Notes: generated by a model not told the origin, from the sequence alone. Counted from the stretch's first letter, positions 1-18,249 are shown. The stretch is DNA of 64,000 bases from Liquidambar formosana (GCA_039720395.1 CM077834.1:4794607-4858606), one strand, 5' to 3'. Numbers and translations are program-made.

Positions 1-18
1 TTCTCTCTCACAACTGCT

Positions 19-33
19 ACGTGTCCAGTTGAC
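19..33 (+). promoter_or_regulatory. ABRE-like ACGTGTC next to a W-box core upstream of the WRKY gene
   Basis: ACGTGTC at 19-25 matches the ABA-response element ACGTGKC, and TTGAC at 29-33 is the W-box core. Both lie about 200 bp upstream of the WRKY start codon. WRKY promoters often contain W-boxes that allow auto- or cross-regulation. The base after the core is G, not the preferred C or T, so binding is uncertain. The window starts here, so the rest of the promoter is not visible. Confidence 0.35.
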
Positions 34-226
34 GCACACCCTTACCTCATTTTCTCTCTCATCCTTTCATGCTTCACATCACTTTTGTTCCCCATTTTGT
101 CATAAGTTCAAAAAAAAAAAAAAACCCTTTTAAAATGCCGAGTCCATTGCACCATTAAAAAAAGGACTTTCAAAACTTGCACACCTTCTCCTCCTTTTTT
201 CAACCCATATCTTCAAATACAACTTT

Positions 227-2787
227 ATGGACAAAGGCGGAGCAGGAGGAGGAAGAGGAAGAGGAGGAGAAGGACTCTCCATTGATTGTGATCCAACCAA
301 GTTCTTTATCATTTCCAAGCCAACCGCCATCGATTCTTACGTAAAATCTAATCATAGTACTACGTGGAATAAGCGTGATATCATGGTCGATTTTCGAGAT
401 GGTGATCAGTTTTCTCCGGCGAAATCCGGTGGGAAACGGGTGGTCAATGAGATGGACTTCTTTTCGGATAAGAGTTTTTCGAAAGAATCGTCGAGTGTAG
501 AGGTGAAGAAAGAGAGTGCACATGATGGGGTGGCACAAGGGTCAGAAATATTGGACGTAAGTGTATGCTAAACATCTTACTTCTTTCCTTCGATCGCGCG
601 AGCTCTTTGTTTTTATTGAAACGTAGTACAAATTTTAGTGATGTTTATCGTTTTTTTCTCGACTATAGACAGGTTTGAATCTCCTTACCAGGAACAATAG
701 TAGTGACAAATCAACGGTAGATGATGGCGCATCATCTAACATTGAAGAAAAGCTAACCATGAGTAAGGTATGCATGATAGTTTTTTGTTTTTTGCTTTTT
801 TTTTTTCCCATCTGGGTATGAATGATCTCTCATTTTTGTTCTGTTTTAAGAATACCCATAAATAAAGTTTTTTTTTTTTTAAAAAAAGAAAGAAAGAAAA
901 AGGAATACCCATAAAAGGTTTTTGCTTAATTGGTGCAGTTGCAAGTGCTAAAGGCTGAGCTGAACCGGATGAGAACAGAAAATCAACGATTAAGAGGTAT
1001 GCTTAATCAGGTGAACAATAACTACAATGCCCTACAGATGAATCTTGTAACACTGATGCAGCGGCCACAGAATTTAAAAGCCAAAACCACAGAGGAACAC
1101 ACGGTACGTAATTAATTAATGTCTTTAATTATACTATAATTAAGCATCTTCACATATATCAAGATATCTTATTATAGAAATTATTAATTTTTTTTTTTTT
1201 AATGGGCTTGTTTTAGATGATTGATGCAACACTGGGAGAGAAGAATCATATGGTTCCGAGGCAATTCATGGATATGGGTCGAGCTGCAGCCATGGCACAA
1301 AAGGATGAGCCTTCACAATCTTCATCAGAAAGCAAATACCGGGAATGTTCTAAATCACCTAAAAATATTGTAGAATCGGGGTCTATGGAGTATAAGACGC
1401 AGAAGGAAAATACTGGTAATGAAATCATTCCATTTGATCCAAATAGGAGTGATTCTAGGGGGAGTGGAAGAACTGAAAGAGAAGATAGCCCTGACCAAAC
1501 ATTTCAAGGCTGGGTTCCAAACAAAGTCCCTAAATTTAATACTTCTAGGGACGATGATCATCAAGCCACAGAACCCATGTCCATGATGAGGAGAGCCCGT
1601 GTCTCCGTTCGAGCACGTTCAGAGGCATCTATGGTAAGTATCAAGAGGTTAAAATGTTAAATATTTGATTAGAGAGTGGTCTGTCTCTATTGGTCTTATA
1701 TACTCCATTCAGTCCATTTTATATACTACTTCATCACTCCATTCAATTATGCCGATGCTGATGTGTGATCTTGAATTTTCCCCCTGATCCCCATCTTATC
1801 CAAAGATATTAAAAAAAAAAAGAAAAAAAAGGGGAGTTTGATTAGGGGAAGAAAGACACTTGACACAAGTAATTGAAATAATTCCACTAGCCTCTATTTT
1901 TTTTCTTTGAAGTTGCATGTCAAATTCGATAAACTGATTAACCCTAAAAACAGATCTCTGATGGATGCCAATGGAGAAAGTATGGGCAGAAGATGGCGAA
2001 AGGAAACCCGTGCCCCCGAGCCTATTATCGTTGTACCATGGCAGCTGGTTGTCCAGTCCGCAAACAAGTGCATTTTTTACTCCTTTTCTTCCCATTAATT
2101 GTTGCTTGAGGACTTCAATTATTTCCAATTAATATTTTGTGACAAATAATCGAAGTTTTTGGTACCAAAAAACAGGTACAAAGATGTGCAGAAGACCGAA
2201 CAATCCTAATAACTACATACGAAGGCCATCACAATCATCCACTCCCTCCTGCCGCCATGACAATGGCGTCAACCACATCAGCTGCTGCATCAATGTTACT
2301 TTCAGGATCAATGCCAAGTGCCGACGGACAAATGAACAACTCAAATTTCCAAGCAAGAACTATACTCCCTTGTTCGCCGACCCTGGCAACAATATCGGCC
2401 TCAGCACCCTTTCCTACTATTACATTGGACCTCACCCACACTCCCAACCCATCTCAGCTCCATAGGCCACCGCAAACCCAATTCCATGTTCCTTTTCAGA
2501 ACCTTAATCCTCAGAATAATGTTGCTTCTGTGCCACAAGTTTTAGGCCAAGTCCTTCACAACCAATCGAAATTCTCCGGTCTTCATTGCTCGCAGGAATT
2601 GGAGCCACTTCAGTTGGCGGCGGCTGCCATCACGGCTGACCCAAATTTCACGGCGGCTTTAATGGCTGCCATCACCTCCATCATTGGCAATGTTCAACCA
2701 AGCAATAGTGGTGGTAAAAATAATAGCTCTACAAGAAATAGCACTGATAATAATATGGGACACTCGAGTTTTGTCGGGAATGGGTGA
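227..2787 (+). CDS. WRKY: WRKY transcription factor, group IIb (WRKY6/31/42 clade)
   Basis: Nuclear DNA-binding regulator of the W-box (TTGAC) class. Six exons join in frame: 227-556, 669-767, 939-1103, 1217-1633, 1954-2067 and 2176-2787, giving 578 residues. The N-terminal block [13 protein letters not shown] is typical of group IIb. Exon 3 (about residues 144-198) encodes a leucine-rich coiled coil ([19 protein letters not shown]). WRKYGQK lies at residues 344-350. The zinc ligands are C364, C370, H394 and H396 (C-X5-C-X23-H-X-H), so this is a group II finger. The intron falls just before VQR, the V-type position of groups IIa and IIb. The tail after the domain is rich in Ser, Asn and Ala ([18 protein letters not shown]), as in WRKY6, WRKY31 and WRKY42. 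Members of this clade act in phosphate, senescence and defence signalling; which role applies here cannot be read from sequence. Splice sites were assigned by eye, but phase is consistent throughout. Confidence 0.95.
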
Positions 2788-4691
2788 GTGTGAGGTCGTA
2801 GAGAGTTTGCTTCTCAAGTTCCATTCTTTTTTTGGAATTGCATGTTCATAAATGAATGATAGTAGCCTAAATGTCGGTCCATTACAGAAATAAGAGTTGA
2901 GACTCCCTACACTTTGTATAAATGATCGAATCTCTTAATTATGGGATCTGCAACTTTTTGTCATTGCTTTTGGTATCTCTGTCAAGGGAAACACACAGAC
3001 ACAGAGTGATGTTGGCGAACACGGTTGCCAGAGTTACATGGCTGCTTTATTTTACCTACATTGGTTGTCGTCGGAACAATCAAAATGAGTAATGCTATAG
3101 TACCTATTGTTTGTACCCATTGATATGTTATCATCTCACGTAGAGCTAGCTAACATGACATGTCACGATCAATTTTTAAAATATAAAAATATTGTTTGTT
3201 TATGTGCCATACCACCTCAATCAATTTGATGACATGGAACATGTCATAGTAATTACCACATCAAATAAAAATACATGATAGGTATTTTGATTAGTACAGT
3301 ACTAGCTACTACTTTCCAGTTAAAATAGAGTCGAACTACCATAACATGAAAATGTGGCCCATATGTGATCAGCCAGTTGCCTCCCCAGTAAGGCATCATG
3401 CAACTGAGCCTTCAGAGTCCCACTTAAGGAAAAAAAAAGAAAGGAGTATGATTTTTTCTCACGCCAGATGAATCACATTGGTTTCTATGTTCATCAAATC
3501 GCTCCTCCAATTACAATATCCATAAGGACACCACAGTTAGTATGTTGGGACAACCCTAATTTAGGGGTTGTAACTCATTGGTTGTGGGATAAAAGCATAC
3601 CACTCACAGCAAACCAATGCTGTTGGAATTGGATTCTATTTCTATAGCGAGATTTAAGCTACCAATTAGATGCAACCTAAATGATTTATTTATTATTTCC
3701 CCCCTCCCCCCAATGATTGAGGTATTCAAATTCCATTTAAAAAATAAAAATAAAAAATTAATAATTAGAGATATCCCAAGTCCTTACTTCCATCAAGTTA
3801 GGATTCAGCTCAAACTAATCCCTAATAGTTCTTGTGAGATACCTCATACTTCACACAGAAAAGAATAGTTTCAATGGGTCGGAATAATGACCTTTGGGGG
3901 AACATACCCAAACCGCTCGACCAACCTCGCCAGGGCGGTCAACCTAGCGAATTCTTGGACATCAATTGCCAATAAGCTACTACTCACTAGCTTCTCATTA
4001 TTTAACATCCGTTGATTGCATGTTGGGCCTATGAGGATATATATAGCCAATTAAACTTGAGACCTTCTACTTAATGAGACCGTACGTAGCAAGACTGATC
4101 GAGCTAGGTTGCAAAACCTTCTGCGGCTTAATTGCAAATTAGAGATAAAAATGGCATAATTTTTTGACATTTGCAAGAGACCAAATGCTCCATGTTGGGA
4201 TGCAATTTAGGAAAAGCTAGGTCAAGCTTATGGCAACAGCTAGCCCATCTCGTACTTGACATTTTTCTTTTTGTCGTGCCGCTCAAATGAGATGCCATCG
4301 GCAGTATCTTTGCCGGCTTTTTGGCTAAGATCTGAGTGTAGTATATGTAGAGGATTAAAAATGCACGTACCCTTGTTTTGTCAGGCGGTGTTATGTCGTA
4401 CACGGAAAACTAGAACGGGTAAAAGAGTAATTTCCCAACCAACGAACACAAGAGCCAGTACATAGGATACGTGCAATTTTCGTATTGCAATTTATTTCTT
4501 GTACATTAATAGATTACATGATATATTGACCAATACATAAGGGTTTACGTCTCAATGCATGATAGGTAATAAAAGTTATATAAGTATATGTGCACTTGAT
4601 CGGAACTGTTTATTAACGAGGCCTAAAAGAAAAGCACAACCATTCGCTTTTTCAGTTGCAAAGCTTCTCAAGGAAGACAAAGACTTTTCAT

Positions 4692-5060
4692 GACATTAGT
4701 TGCACCTACAAGCAACCTCACAACTACGACAGGAGTTTAGTTCTCCCATACCATCTATGCACTAATTATATTAGGAGGAATTACAGATTATTCACGCTAC
4801 GGGTAATTTTTATATAGTTAGTACTCATTTTTAGTTAAGTTAGAAGTCATTTACTAAGAAGTTAATAATAATTTATTGACATTAGTTGCACCTACAAGCA
4901 ACCTCACAATTACGACAGGAGTTTAGTTTTCTCATACAATCTATGCACTAATTATATTAGGAGGAATTACAGATTATTCACGCTACGGGTAATTTTTATA
5001 GTTAGTACTCATTTTTAGTTAAGTTAGTAGTCATTTACTAAGAAGTTAATAATAATTTAT
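4692..5060. repeat. Tandem duplication of a 186-bp unit (two copies)
   Basis: Copy 1 covers about 4692-4877 and copy 2 about 4878-5060. Both begin GACATTAGTTGCACCTACAA and end in AAGTTAATAATAATTTAT. They differ at only a handful of positions, including ACTACG/ATTACG and a two-base indel in the TATA stretch. High identity implies a recent local duplication. No coding content or transposon termini are evident. Confidence 0.9.
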
Positions 5061-6438
5061 ATTGATCTGTAATTATTTTTCCCTAGCCCGACCAATCTAA
5101 CATTCCCAAATGCTAACAGAGCAAGCTGATTCTCCTTGCCAACATAAGTATCGAAATGTCTTGAGTAGATACTACGTGCGTTGGTGCAAGCAGAGGAGTT
5201 AAAGGGTCTTTTGTCAAGTAAAAGGTCTTGGATTTTAACCCTCACCATTCCCTCTTAAGATCATTCTCATAGACTGTCCTGTAATTATCCGGTGCATGTA
5301 AAATGAGGGGACTGTACGTATCCGTAGGAATTAATCAAGTGTAAAATATTTGGAACATCTACTAAACTTTAAAAAAAATATATAAATAAAATAAATAAAT
5401 AAATAAAAAGAAGAAAAAGAAGAAGAAAAATGCAGGAGTTGTTAAAGACTTAAAGTTGAAGCCGAGTCTCTCATCTGCTCTATTGTTTAGAAGGAAAAAC
5501 GTCTCCACAAAAATTCATAGGTGAGTCATCAATTCTGTTATAGTGAGAAATCTTTTTCCCCACAGTGTGTGGTCTTTTTAATTACTTTAATATCTAATAC
5601 GCTGAGTCATTGACTCACATGATGATAGTGTAATTCAGTGGGACGCCAACCACTATAAAAGGTTAGGAGAAGAAATGGCATGGATCAACAAGTTTCCTTG
5701 ATGATTTTCAAATAACATATGCCTCCAGATTTGTTATTCATTACTATATATTTTCTAAAATGCAACTATAAATCAATTTTTGCGTTTGCATGTACGAGTA
5801 TTTCTTAATAAATTTTCTAAAAGATCATTATTTTTTTATATTTAAATATGTTGTTTTAAATAATTTTACTTTTGGATAGAAAATAAATTTTTTCTAATTT
5901 TTTGGAGAAGAATTGCTTTGGATTTGGAGAAGAATATATATTTTTTATTTTCTAATTTGAGTAACCACATTGGAGTATTCTGTATTTGGTTTTTTCATGG
6001 GGAATTTAGCCATTAGTCAAGGAACTACATCTTATTTAGCAATTAGTCATCTAACTTTTTTCTTAATTCAATTAGTCCATTTTTATCATTATTGACCAAA
6101 ATACCCTCACTTTTATTTCTTTTTCCCTCCCTCTCCACCTACCCCTCCTCATCCTTAACCCAAACCAAGACCCCCTCACCATCTCTTTCTTCTCAAACCC
6201 TAACCACGCAACAACTCCGGCGACGGTAGAAACCAGCCACTGCCGCCCTACACCCACAGCCTCAGATATAGATGACTAGTACCGTTCAAGCTTTGACCAC
6301 TGTCTGACGACTTTAAGACCTCCTCTGGCGATTGTTTGTTGTTCAGTAGTTAAGTTTTGACTACTATTCAGATGAACTTTGGAGTGACTATGGAGATTTC
6401 CAAAACTAAAAGAAAAGGCCATGGTATTGTGAACTAGA

Positions 6439-6439
<1 letters not shown>

Positions 6440-6481
<42 letters not shown>
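6440..6481. repeat. CT dinucleotide microsatellite
   Basis: About 20 uninterrupted CT units lie in intergenic sequence. Confidence 0.95.
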
Positions 6482-6483
<2 letters not shown>

Positions 6484-7828
6484 GTTATCAAATTTCTGGC
6501 TTGAATTCTCAGATAAGAGAAAAAAATAGCACAGTGCAATCAACATCGATTAGTTGGGGAAAGGATCATCACTTCCATCTCTTGTCACCATATTCTAAAA
6601 AACTTTTCCTTTGCCCTTTTCCTTTTGCATCAACAAACATTTACACACATACTATATATATACCTCACATATTGGCAACAATGAAGAGAGACATTTTTTA
6701 GGGTAAAAAAAAATAAAAAATTCCAGATTTGTTTGAAGATGCTGTGTTACAAAGGTACAATTAGGGCTTGGAGTTCAAAATGAAGGAGAGACTTGACTGG
6801 AAATTGCTGTTGTGACTAAGACAAGATTGGAAGGGATTTGCTGTTGCAAAGGCAGATCTATGATATTCAAAGACACCATAAAAAATGAATGTAAAAGAAT
6901 CGGCGAAACTAGCCGTGAGAAGGAAGAAGAGAAAGAAAAGAGTAAAGAGAAAGAAAGAGACGCGGAGGAAAAAATTACAGAAAAATGGGTGGGCCGGGTT
7001 GCATTGATTAAAAAATTAAGCTTTTGAAAAGGAAGAAAAAAAAAAATTAAAGCCCTTTGCAAGTGTGCAATAGCCTGAAAATAGGTTCAAGAGGCAAAAA
7101 AGTGCACTTTACAAAGGGATGATCCATTTTTTTTCAAGTGATTACAATTTAACAAAGTAGTAAAATTTTACTACTTTAGTGTAAATTTTTTTTTTCTCGT
7201 AAAGTAGTAAAATTTTACAGTTTTATGAAGTATTATGTTAGACTGTGTCAAGTAGTAAAATTTTACAATTTTAATTTTTTTAATAATTACTTAATCAATA
7301 TGGATTGTTTTTTGAAAATATCAATGAGTAGATTCCAAAAATATAATTTATTTTAATTTAAACGGATATGTATATTGTAAGTTATGAGCTTTTAAAAATT
7401 ATAATACTAAAAAATTAAGTTAGTTACATAGGGTGCCCTTAATAACAAAAAATGGAGTACCCTTAATAATAATAAGGGTAAATCAGGCATTTTTGAAAAA
7501 TATGTGACTAATTGATAAATAAATTCAGTCTCCTTAATTAATTGATTTAGAAAAACTTTTATTTGATTAATTACCAATATTTTACCAAAAAATGGACTAA
7601 TCATCAATTTTCTCTTTTTTTATTTTAGTAGGAATACTTTTGTCTTCCAAAAAAAATTAAAAAATTAGCAGCGTTGCTTCGAACGCCGCTCTCATATGTT
7701 TCCCTCATAAAGATGACCACACCACCAGTGTGTGGACTCAGGAGTATATTCGGTTTCGTGGATTTTCTTCGACCTGCCCCTCTCTCTCTCTATCCTCTTC
7801 GTCTCTACGCAATCGATCGTCGATCACT

Positions 7829-8635
7829 GTGAGTAAAGTAATTTTCATCTTCAATTTTTCTGTTTGTTTCATCGGAAAATATTTGTCTGGAAAATTTTCC
7901 CGAGAAAAATAAAGTTTTAGTTGCGAAGAGATATCCATTGAGACTGACAGAACCTAAAAGCAAAAATAAAAATTTATTAAAAAAAAATCCGAGAAATATG
8001 TAGGAACGATTTTCTATCGAAGCAGACGGAGCCTGTAAGTAATTCGAGCTTCGATCATATCTTTTCTTTTTATATTCTTCTTTGTTTTCATTTCCTTGTT
8101 TTGACGGAAATATTTCTCTAAAAAGTTTTCTCGAGAATAATACAGCTTCAGTTGATAAGAGATATCCAGTGAGACTGACAGAACCTAACAGGAAAAAAAA
8201 TAGGAAGAAATTTTCTATGAAAATTTTATAGGAATTATTTTCCGTCCAAACGAACGGAGCCTCTAAGTAATTTGTTCTTCGATCATGTCTCTTATTCTGT
8301 TTTTTCCGTTTGTTTATTCGGAAAATATTTCTTAGAATATTTTTTTTAAACGTTAAATTTTAGTTGCGAAGTGAGATTTACAGAACCTAAACCTCTGAAA
8401 ATTTTGGAGGAACTATTGTCATTCGAAACAAACAGAGCCAGTAAGTAATTTGATCTTCGATTATATCTACTTTTTTCCATTTGTTTATTCGTAAAATTTT
8501 TTTCGGCAAATTTTTTTACGAGAAAATTAAAATTTCAGTTTTAAGTTCTGAAGGGATATTCATTGAGATTGACGAAAACCTTTTAAAGACAGAAAGTTTC
8601 GGAGCAAATATGCAGGAACTTTTCTCTGTAGAAAG
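7829..8635 (+). repeat. Four degenerate tandem repeats, each with a splice-donor-like start, in the protease 5'-leader intron
   Basis: Copies start near 7829, 8035, 8263 and 8441 and are roughly 175-230 bp long. Each begins with a donor-like string (GTGAGTAAAGTAATTTT, GTAAGTAATTCGAGC, CTAAGTAATTTGTTC, GTAAGTAATTTGATC). Each continues with a CTTCGATCATATC-like segment (weaker in copy 1), a CGGAAAATATTT-like segment, a TTTTAGTTG/TTTCAGTTG segment and, in most copies, GATATCCATTGAGACTGACAG. Copies 1-3 end in (A/C)GGAGCCT or AGAGCCAG. The first donor follows a pyrimidine-rich stretch that could be the untranslated first exon. The array lies between that donor and the acceptor at 9367. Confidence 0.75.
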
Positions 8636-9343
8636 AAAGAAAGAAAAAAAAAAAAGAAGCAGTGCCTTGGTTACTTGTGTTGATTTTGTTGATTGTTATT
8701 TGTACTTTTCGATAATTGTAGCTGTGTGGTTTTTTTTGCTTTCCCAGTTTGGTGATGATCCAGTTTGCTTTTGATCGAAACATAACTTTCACTGTATACT
8801 TACTACCTGTGTAATTTTATTGTACTTTCTAGGGTTTTGGCAACTCAATGAGCTGTTGCTGTGAAATTTCTATTTTACCTGAAATTTTTGGTGTTTTGAG
8901 AATTTAGAAAACTCTAGCTTAGAATATGTTTGGTTACTGAGAAATGGTTGGAAAGAAAGGAATTGTTTAACATGGTGCTTCCATATCGATTACTGCAAAA
9001 TTCCATGTTTTCTATATTTTCGATTTATTTTTTTGGAATATCTCTTCAGGCATGAACAATTGGTGCTTCCTCCATTATCTAGGGTCTTGTGTAATGTGTA
9101 TGTTAGTTTCTAGTTGCAGATAATACATGGTGTTTTGGTGGTGAGGGCTCTTATGTTTAAGAAAATGTGTGTGTATCTATATGAACATCTTGAGATCAAG
9201 TGGACTTGAGCCTGTCTGATCACCACTCAAGTAGATGTTGGCTTGTTTTTTGAAAAATTAACATCATCTAAGTAATGGTTTTGTTGTGATTTGTTTTTAT
9301 GGTTTTGATCAATTGTGATTGTTATTAAATATTTTGCCATTAA

Positions 9344-14390
<5,047 letters not shown>

Positions 14391-14828
14391 CTAAATCGTG
14401 CATGATGTTGTCCTGTTCTACAGTGCCCTTTATGTACCTCATCCTATGAATGACTTTGCATACTCCATGGAGTTTACACTTTTGCGTGTTGAAAGTAAAC
14501 CTTAAATGATAAATGCATGTAAATATCTGCAGTCATGATGCTTGGCTATCATCAGGGCATAGAAAAACATGTTTGGCTTGCCCAGTAGTTCATACTTTGG
14601 ATTTGTATGTATATCAGTGTTTGTGACATTCTGGTCTTATGTATTGATCTGCGCAATATTTTCCTTACAAAAGCCCAAAAGAATTTACCAGCTTGCTTGT
14701 TGGGAGTTGTTAGGAGAGAGGGATGCTGGAATCACATGAACCTAATAAATAATTTTTATTAGTATGTTGTCTGAATGTTCTTTTTTGGTGTCTTAAATGG
14801 TATAATTAGATAAATATTAATTTGAAGT

Positions 14829-14872
<44 letters not shown>

Positions 14873-15944
14873 GGAATGACAATTTAGAGTTAGGGCTGGC
14901 CTGTTCTAGTTCGATCTTTTCAGGATTAATCTTGATGAGAGAGAATGGAAAAAGTTTCGGTAAACATGAAGGTTTGCTGGCAAATTTTATCTTCTGAAAG
15001 ATATGAGAGAGAGAGAGAGAGAGAGTGAGAGAGCACGCCCCCGTGGTCGTCTTAAATATTGACATAGTCCTGTAGTTTGAGCCTGTGGATGGTATAAGAT
15101 CGTCGAGATGGAGAATGCAATAGCGCCACACGCATTCCCCACATGCACTAGTGCTGGGTCAGCATGACAACGCAAGATTGTCACCGTAAAGCTTTTTACT
15201 GTTTACGTATCTGTTCGGGTGGATGTTGTGATTCGGGGTAATTGAAGGAAAATCTGTAAATTGCCATTATGTTTTCTCCTCAGTGTCAATGGAGTTTTTT
15301 TTATGAAAAATAGAGAGTGGAAGTCTCTGGATTTGCCAGGTTCTCACGTCAGTCAGTATAATCAGAGGCGGAATTAGAAATTTTTGTTTAGAGTCGCTAC
15401 TTATATACTGACATACATATACTAGCACATACATTCATATATTTTATGTGTTAGGTGTGTGTGCATGCGTTTATGTAAAATATAAACCCCTAAACTTGAT
15501 AGTCAGGGGAATTACTGCAAAGAGATGAATGTTTACCTATGCATTCGCCTTATTATTTGGTTACCTCTCAAGCTTAACTAACATCACAATAGGGGTGGAA
15601 AAATAAAATTGGGGTGTCACTTTATCAAGTATTGAGGGAAAAAGTGAAATTGGGGTGCCATTTTATCAACTATTGGGGTGCCCACTCATCAAATTGAAGG
15701 GAGTTATGTAGTTTTTAAAAAATTTTGGGGTTGCCGCAGCCCTCTCAAGGGCAAACGTGGGTCCACCCCTAAGTGTAATTAATTCCATATATATTAGATG
15801 AAGATTAGGTGAGCACATATTGATATGACTTATATCAGTTCTTGTATTGAGAGTTGTACCTTATGCATTAGTGGGTTAATTACGGAGTACACTGGGTCAA
15901 TGCATTCATGATTGTGTGGCTGTTAATATCAGCACATGCCCACC

Positions 15945-16157
15945 GGATTTGGATTTAGTGTAGTTGGCTACTTTTAATACACGGTGCAGTAAACGTAGGA
16001 TCGATGATACGTGGGCAAGGAGTAGAAATGGAGGGTTGTTAGGCGTTGGGTCTCAAATGTATCTCTCGAATTTCATCCCTCTATTTTTCCTCATTGCTAC
16101 GTGTCATTGATCTTACGTTTATTGTACCATGCAATAACTACACCAAATCCAAATCCC
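15945..16157. mobile_element. Foldback/MITE-like inverted repeat
   Basis: The left arm (about 15945-16035) starts GGATTTGGATTTAGTGTAGTT and contains GTAAACGTAGGATC and ATACGTG. The right arm (about 16080-16157) is its approximate reverse complement, with GATCTTACGTTTATTGTACC and AACTACACCAAATCCAAATCC. Each arm is about 80 bp, with a short loop of about 45 bp. I saw no clear target-site duplication and no coding capacity, which fits a decayed miniature inverted-repeat element. Confidence 0.7.
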
Positions 16158-16180
16158 ATGCGCACTTGATTTTTGTAAGT

Positions 16181-16307
16181 TGATCGATTTCACAAAATTC
16201 AACTGTTTCATTATTATGTTAGTCATTTCTTTGCTTGGGTTAGGATAAGGTATACTGATTTTACAAAATTCAATTATCTCACTATTATGTCAATCTTTTC
16301 TTTACTT
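16181..16307. repeat. Direct repeat, two diverged copies about 70 bp apart
   Basis: TTTCACAAAATTCAACTGTTTCATTATTATGTTAGTC and TTTTACAAAATTCAATTATCTCACTATTATGTCAATC align with a few substitutions. It is a small local duplication with no visible function. Confidence 0.7.
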
Positions 16308-18249
16308 TTAACCCCTTCTTTTTCGTTTTTTTTTTCTTTTTTTTTTTTTCAGTGGAGATTTTTAGATCTCGCAAGAGCCAAAAGCTTAAGAATGGGGTAA
16401 CTAAGTATAGTGGTCCTGATTCATCCGACCTCCTTTGCTAGAGTTACTTAGTGTGGAAGTTGCATGCTCGAGCTCTCTGTATCTTCCCTATTTGAGTCAA
16501 TAAAAAGGAAACCTGAAGTTGACACCAAGACATTTGTCACTCAAAATGGGCATCATGATGATGCAAACTATACTTATACAGTTACACTACTCGATATAAT
16601 GGTAAGGAGAACCAATGTCTTCTTAAATTTTCTGTTCACACAGTGCACATTGCTCTGCTGCAATTAAGGATATTGGCACAGACTTCCTGACTGAACCATG
16701 AATTAATTCAACCTTCAATCTCGCCTAAAGTTGGTCACAAAATGTGATATGGCCCTTAGGCCCACTCTTACACCCCTTTTTACAAGGCAAAGGAAAGAAT
16801 ATGGCAATGCAAGGCATTGATGGAAAGCCAGCTTTCATAGTTGGCGTTGCTTGACCGTCCAGTGCGTATGAAAACAAGAAACTTTTTGGACGGACAGGAC
16901 AGTTTTTATTTATTTATTGTGGCCTTGTGTGGGGTTTCTTTATATCATGGTGAGAATCATAAGCCCCCCCTCCTCTCTCTAGCCTTAGCTTTGCTTTGAT
17001 GCCTCCCATCAATTTTCCTTTCCTAAAAGGGGATAAGAAAAATAAAGAAATGCTATTTCAATCGGCCTTTCGGCTGAGTCACAACTGGCATTTTTGCCTA
17101 GGACAGTAAATAAGCCAAGTACTAAAGTGCTAACAAAAATTCATATGGTTTGAATTCTCTGATAAAGATAGGTTTACGAGGTTGAAGAATTTATGAATTA
17201 CCGCTCTCACGGAAATGAAGGTCCTCTGTCCCCTTAATCATTCTTCCTTCTATACTTTTAACATATAATTGGGTCCATCACTGTCTAAGTATTATTGGGA
17301 ACCGTTAAATAGTAGGTCCTATTAAATATATTATATCTTTAGAAAAATCAACTCCATTGAATGATCTTAGTTGATTGATTTGATTTTATAATAATATCTT
17401 AGGAAAAAAAATTATATCAAATTGTTAAAGCCGTTTAAATGAGTTGATATTTTGAAGATAGGACATACTTCGTATTAACTAAGATCCATCATTTGATAAG
17501 CCCTAATGTAATTTTTATGATGTTGACATGGCCTAATCATACAAAGAAAGTATAAAATAAGGCATAAAAGAAGAGGCAGAAGATTTCCATTCCATAGGAA
17601 CTCCATAGAAAGAGGGTGTTTTCCATGTCTCATCTTTGTTTTTTTTTTTTTTTTTTAAAGAGCTAAAAGATTGAATCATTACCTAGTAATAGGTGGAATA
17701 AAATGAATTAATATTGGTGCAATCTGATCCATAATCGGAGATCAATCCTAAGCGAGTAGCTTCATCAGTCCAAGTGCCAACTGCATAAGAAATCTCATAT
17801 ATTAGTTAAAAATGTCTCCATCATATTCTACTATTTTTTCAAAAATGTCCGAAATCTTTCCACATAATTTTGGAGGTGCCATAGTGCTTTCATTTCGGCT
17901 CCTACCAACCATGACCCATATATGCTCCTCTCTCTCTCTCTCTCTCTCCAATTTTGATCATTAATAAAGAGTTTTGAGTATGATTACAACCATGTTAGAT
18001 AACCAGTTATTTATTTCCCAAAAAGCAAAGGATTATTGTACTCATTTTCGCTTTTGGTGGTCAACCCCATATTATTATCCCTTGTACGATTCCACCCTCT
18101 AATGTCCTCAATTTTAGCATAATTAGTTGAATCTAGCTTAAGCAAACATTTCTCATCCACCAAGGAGAGCCATTTTCAAGCATCTTTTTTTGCCACTTCC
18201 AGCCAACTTTAACCTAATTTTAATTGCTCTTTTCCAAGTGTCCTGTGCA

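Larger units (their letters stand above)
2788..7640. other. Intergenic region between the WRKY and aspartic protease genes
   Basis: I see no coding gene. The region is AT-rich and includes the WRKY 3' flank, a 186-bp tandem duplication (4692-5060), a CT microsatellite (6440-6481) and a possible degenerate transposon between about 6.0 and 7.6 kb with weakly inverted ends. Open frames here are short, low-complexity and unlike known proteins. Confidence 0.6.

Noticed and set aside
3088..3310. Possible MITE (AGTAATGCTATAGTACC ... GGTATTTTGATTAGTACAG)
   Set aside because: End similarity is weak and no target duplication is visible; not enough to list as a feature.
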